Shown here one piece after another: positions 63,499-64,000 of a stretch of DNA of 64,000 nucleotides. This stretch comes from Roseomonas gilardii subsp. gilardii (GTDB taxonomy: Bacteria > Pseudomonadota > Alphaproteobacteria > Acetobacterales > Acetobacteraceae), in assembly GCF_023078375.1 (NCBI RefSeq), contig NZ_CP095554.1, positions 62,001-126,000 on the forward strand, written 5' to 3'. A program made the position numbers and the translations under genes. Each line of letters begins with the position of its first letter. Within the stretch, counting starts at the first letter, position 1. The notes under the pieces are model-generated. The model had not been told where the DNA came from. It saw only the letters and a list, made by a program, of their open reading frames with translations, and searched no databases.

Positions 63499-64000
63499 AT
63501 GGGTATGGATGTGAGCGCCGCCGGGGAGACAGCGCTCCTGTCCTTCTCCGACACGCTGTTCAGCCCGCCCGGACCGATCCGGCATACCGTCCCGCCGCCT
63601 CCCCTTTCGCCCGCCCGCATCCATCTCTCCCCGCCGCAGCTTTGCGGGGAGGAGGAACAGGCGCTGCGCGAGACGCTGGCCAGCGGCTGGCTCGCCCCCG
63701 CCGGCCCCGCCCTGCCGGCCTTCGAGGCCGCCATCGCCGCCTGCACCGGCTTCCGCCATGTCGCCGCCCTCGCCTCCGGCACGGCAGCGCTGCATCTCGG
63801 CTACCGGCTGCTTGGCCTCGAACCCGGTGATGAGGTCTGGACCAGCACCCTGACCTTCGTGGCCACGGTGGCGCCCGCGGCGCAGATGGGCGCGCGCCTG
63901 GGCTTCCTCGATGTTTCCCCGGAAAGCTGGACGCTGGACCCGGAGCGGCTGCGCGAGGCCCTGGCCCGCGCGGCCCGGCAGGGCCGCCTGCCGCGCGTGG
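63499..64000 (+). CDS. DegT/DnrJ/EryC1 aminotransferase, 3' end outside window
   Basis: The first 167 residues show the PLP-dependent sugar aminotransferase family. RIHLSPPQLCGEEEQALRET is the usual opening, followed by GWLAPAGPALPAFEAAIAA, VAALASGTAALHLGYRLLG and DEVWTSTLTFVATVAPA. The catalytic Lys lies beyond the window end. AGGA lies 4 nt before ATG 63499. An extra N-terminal arm of about 35 residues precedes the family start. In this locus it would make an amino-deoxy sugar nucleotide for the exopolysaccharide. Confidence 0.92.
   Translation, partial: MGMDVSAAGETALLSFSDTLFSPPGPIRHTVPPPPLSPARIHLSPPQLCGEEEQALRETLASGWLAPAGPALPAFEAAIAACTGFRHVAALASGTAALHLGYRLLGLEPGDEVWTSTLTFVATVAPAAQMGARLGFLDVSPESWTLDPERLREALARAARQGRLPRV

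Overview
The window is GC-rich (roughly 70 percent by eye) chromosomal DNA. It reads as an alphaproteobacterium of the Acetobacteraceae, most like Roseomonas. This rests on gene content (bactofilin, about 1580-aa NAD-glutamate dehydrogenase, intracellular PHB depolymerase, OhrR/Ohr pair, UdgX plus its radical-SAM partner, GTTC-N7-GTTC LexA box) and on base composition. The genus is an inference. No rRNA, tRNA or CRISPR array was seen. About 57 protein genes are called, plus one IS5-family insertion sequence and a pair of dispersed non-coding repeats.

Region 1 (1-11.3 kb) is mixed housekeeping: a secreted cyclase-fold hydrolase, TypA/BipA, two small exported proteins, a PfkB kinase, bactofilin with a downstream lipoprotein, a DEDDh exonuclease-like protein, a D-aminopeptidase, a HemD-like protein, a DUF3072 protein and a nucleoside 2-deoxyribosyltransferase. 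Region 2 (11.3-18.6 kb) has an uncharacterised envelope operon (membrane protein, trypsin-like protease, lipoprotein), a GST, PHB depolymerase, an M81 peptidase and a nucleotidyltransferase-like gene whose 5' end may be frameshifted.

Region 3 (18.6-25.8 kb) is a nucleotide-scavenging cluster on the minus strand. Periplasmic CpdB would dephosphorylate nucleotides, a BmpA-type ABC importer would bring in nucleosides, and cytidine deaminase would start their catabolism. Region 4 (25.9-30.2 kb) holds TsaE with the AmgK/MurU muropeptide-recycling pair, an OhrR-Ohr peroxide-response operon with a visible operator, and a cold-shock gene with a structured leader. Region 5 (30.5-37.5 kb) has a frameshifted ferredoxin/flavodoxin-NADP reductase, a GST, a VOC protein, an FkbM methyltransferase, a WecA-like phosphoglycosyltransferase, a YjbF-like lipoprotein and a transporter.

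Region 6 (37.5-54.4 kb) has the large NAD-glutamate dehydrogenase, a JmjC/cupin oxygenase coupled to an OmpA-like protein, and a two-gene DNA-repair operon (radical SAM plus DUF4130-UdgX) with a perfect LexA box. It continues with transporters and binding proteins, a DUF808 membrane protein, a MOSC protein and a DUF4170 protein. Region 7 (54.5-64 kb) starts with a complete IS5-family element and runs into an exopolysaccharide locus: a large SLBB export protein, a heparinase-like protein, a Wzz-like protein, an O-antigen-ligase-like polymerase, an initiating sugar transferase and the start of a DegT aminotransferase cut by the window end.

The two least expected signals are a pair of inverted, hairpin-bounded intergenic repeats (28.3 kb and 44.6 kb) sharing long exact blocks but no consistent reading frame, and the SOS box over the UdgX/radical-SAM operon.
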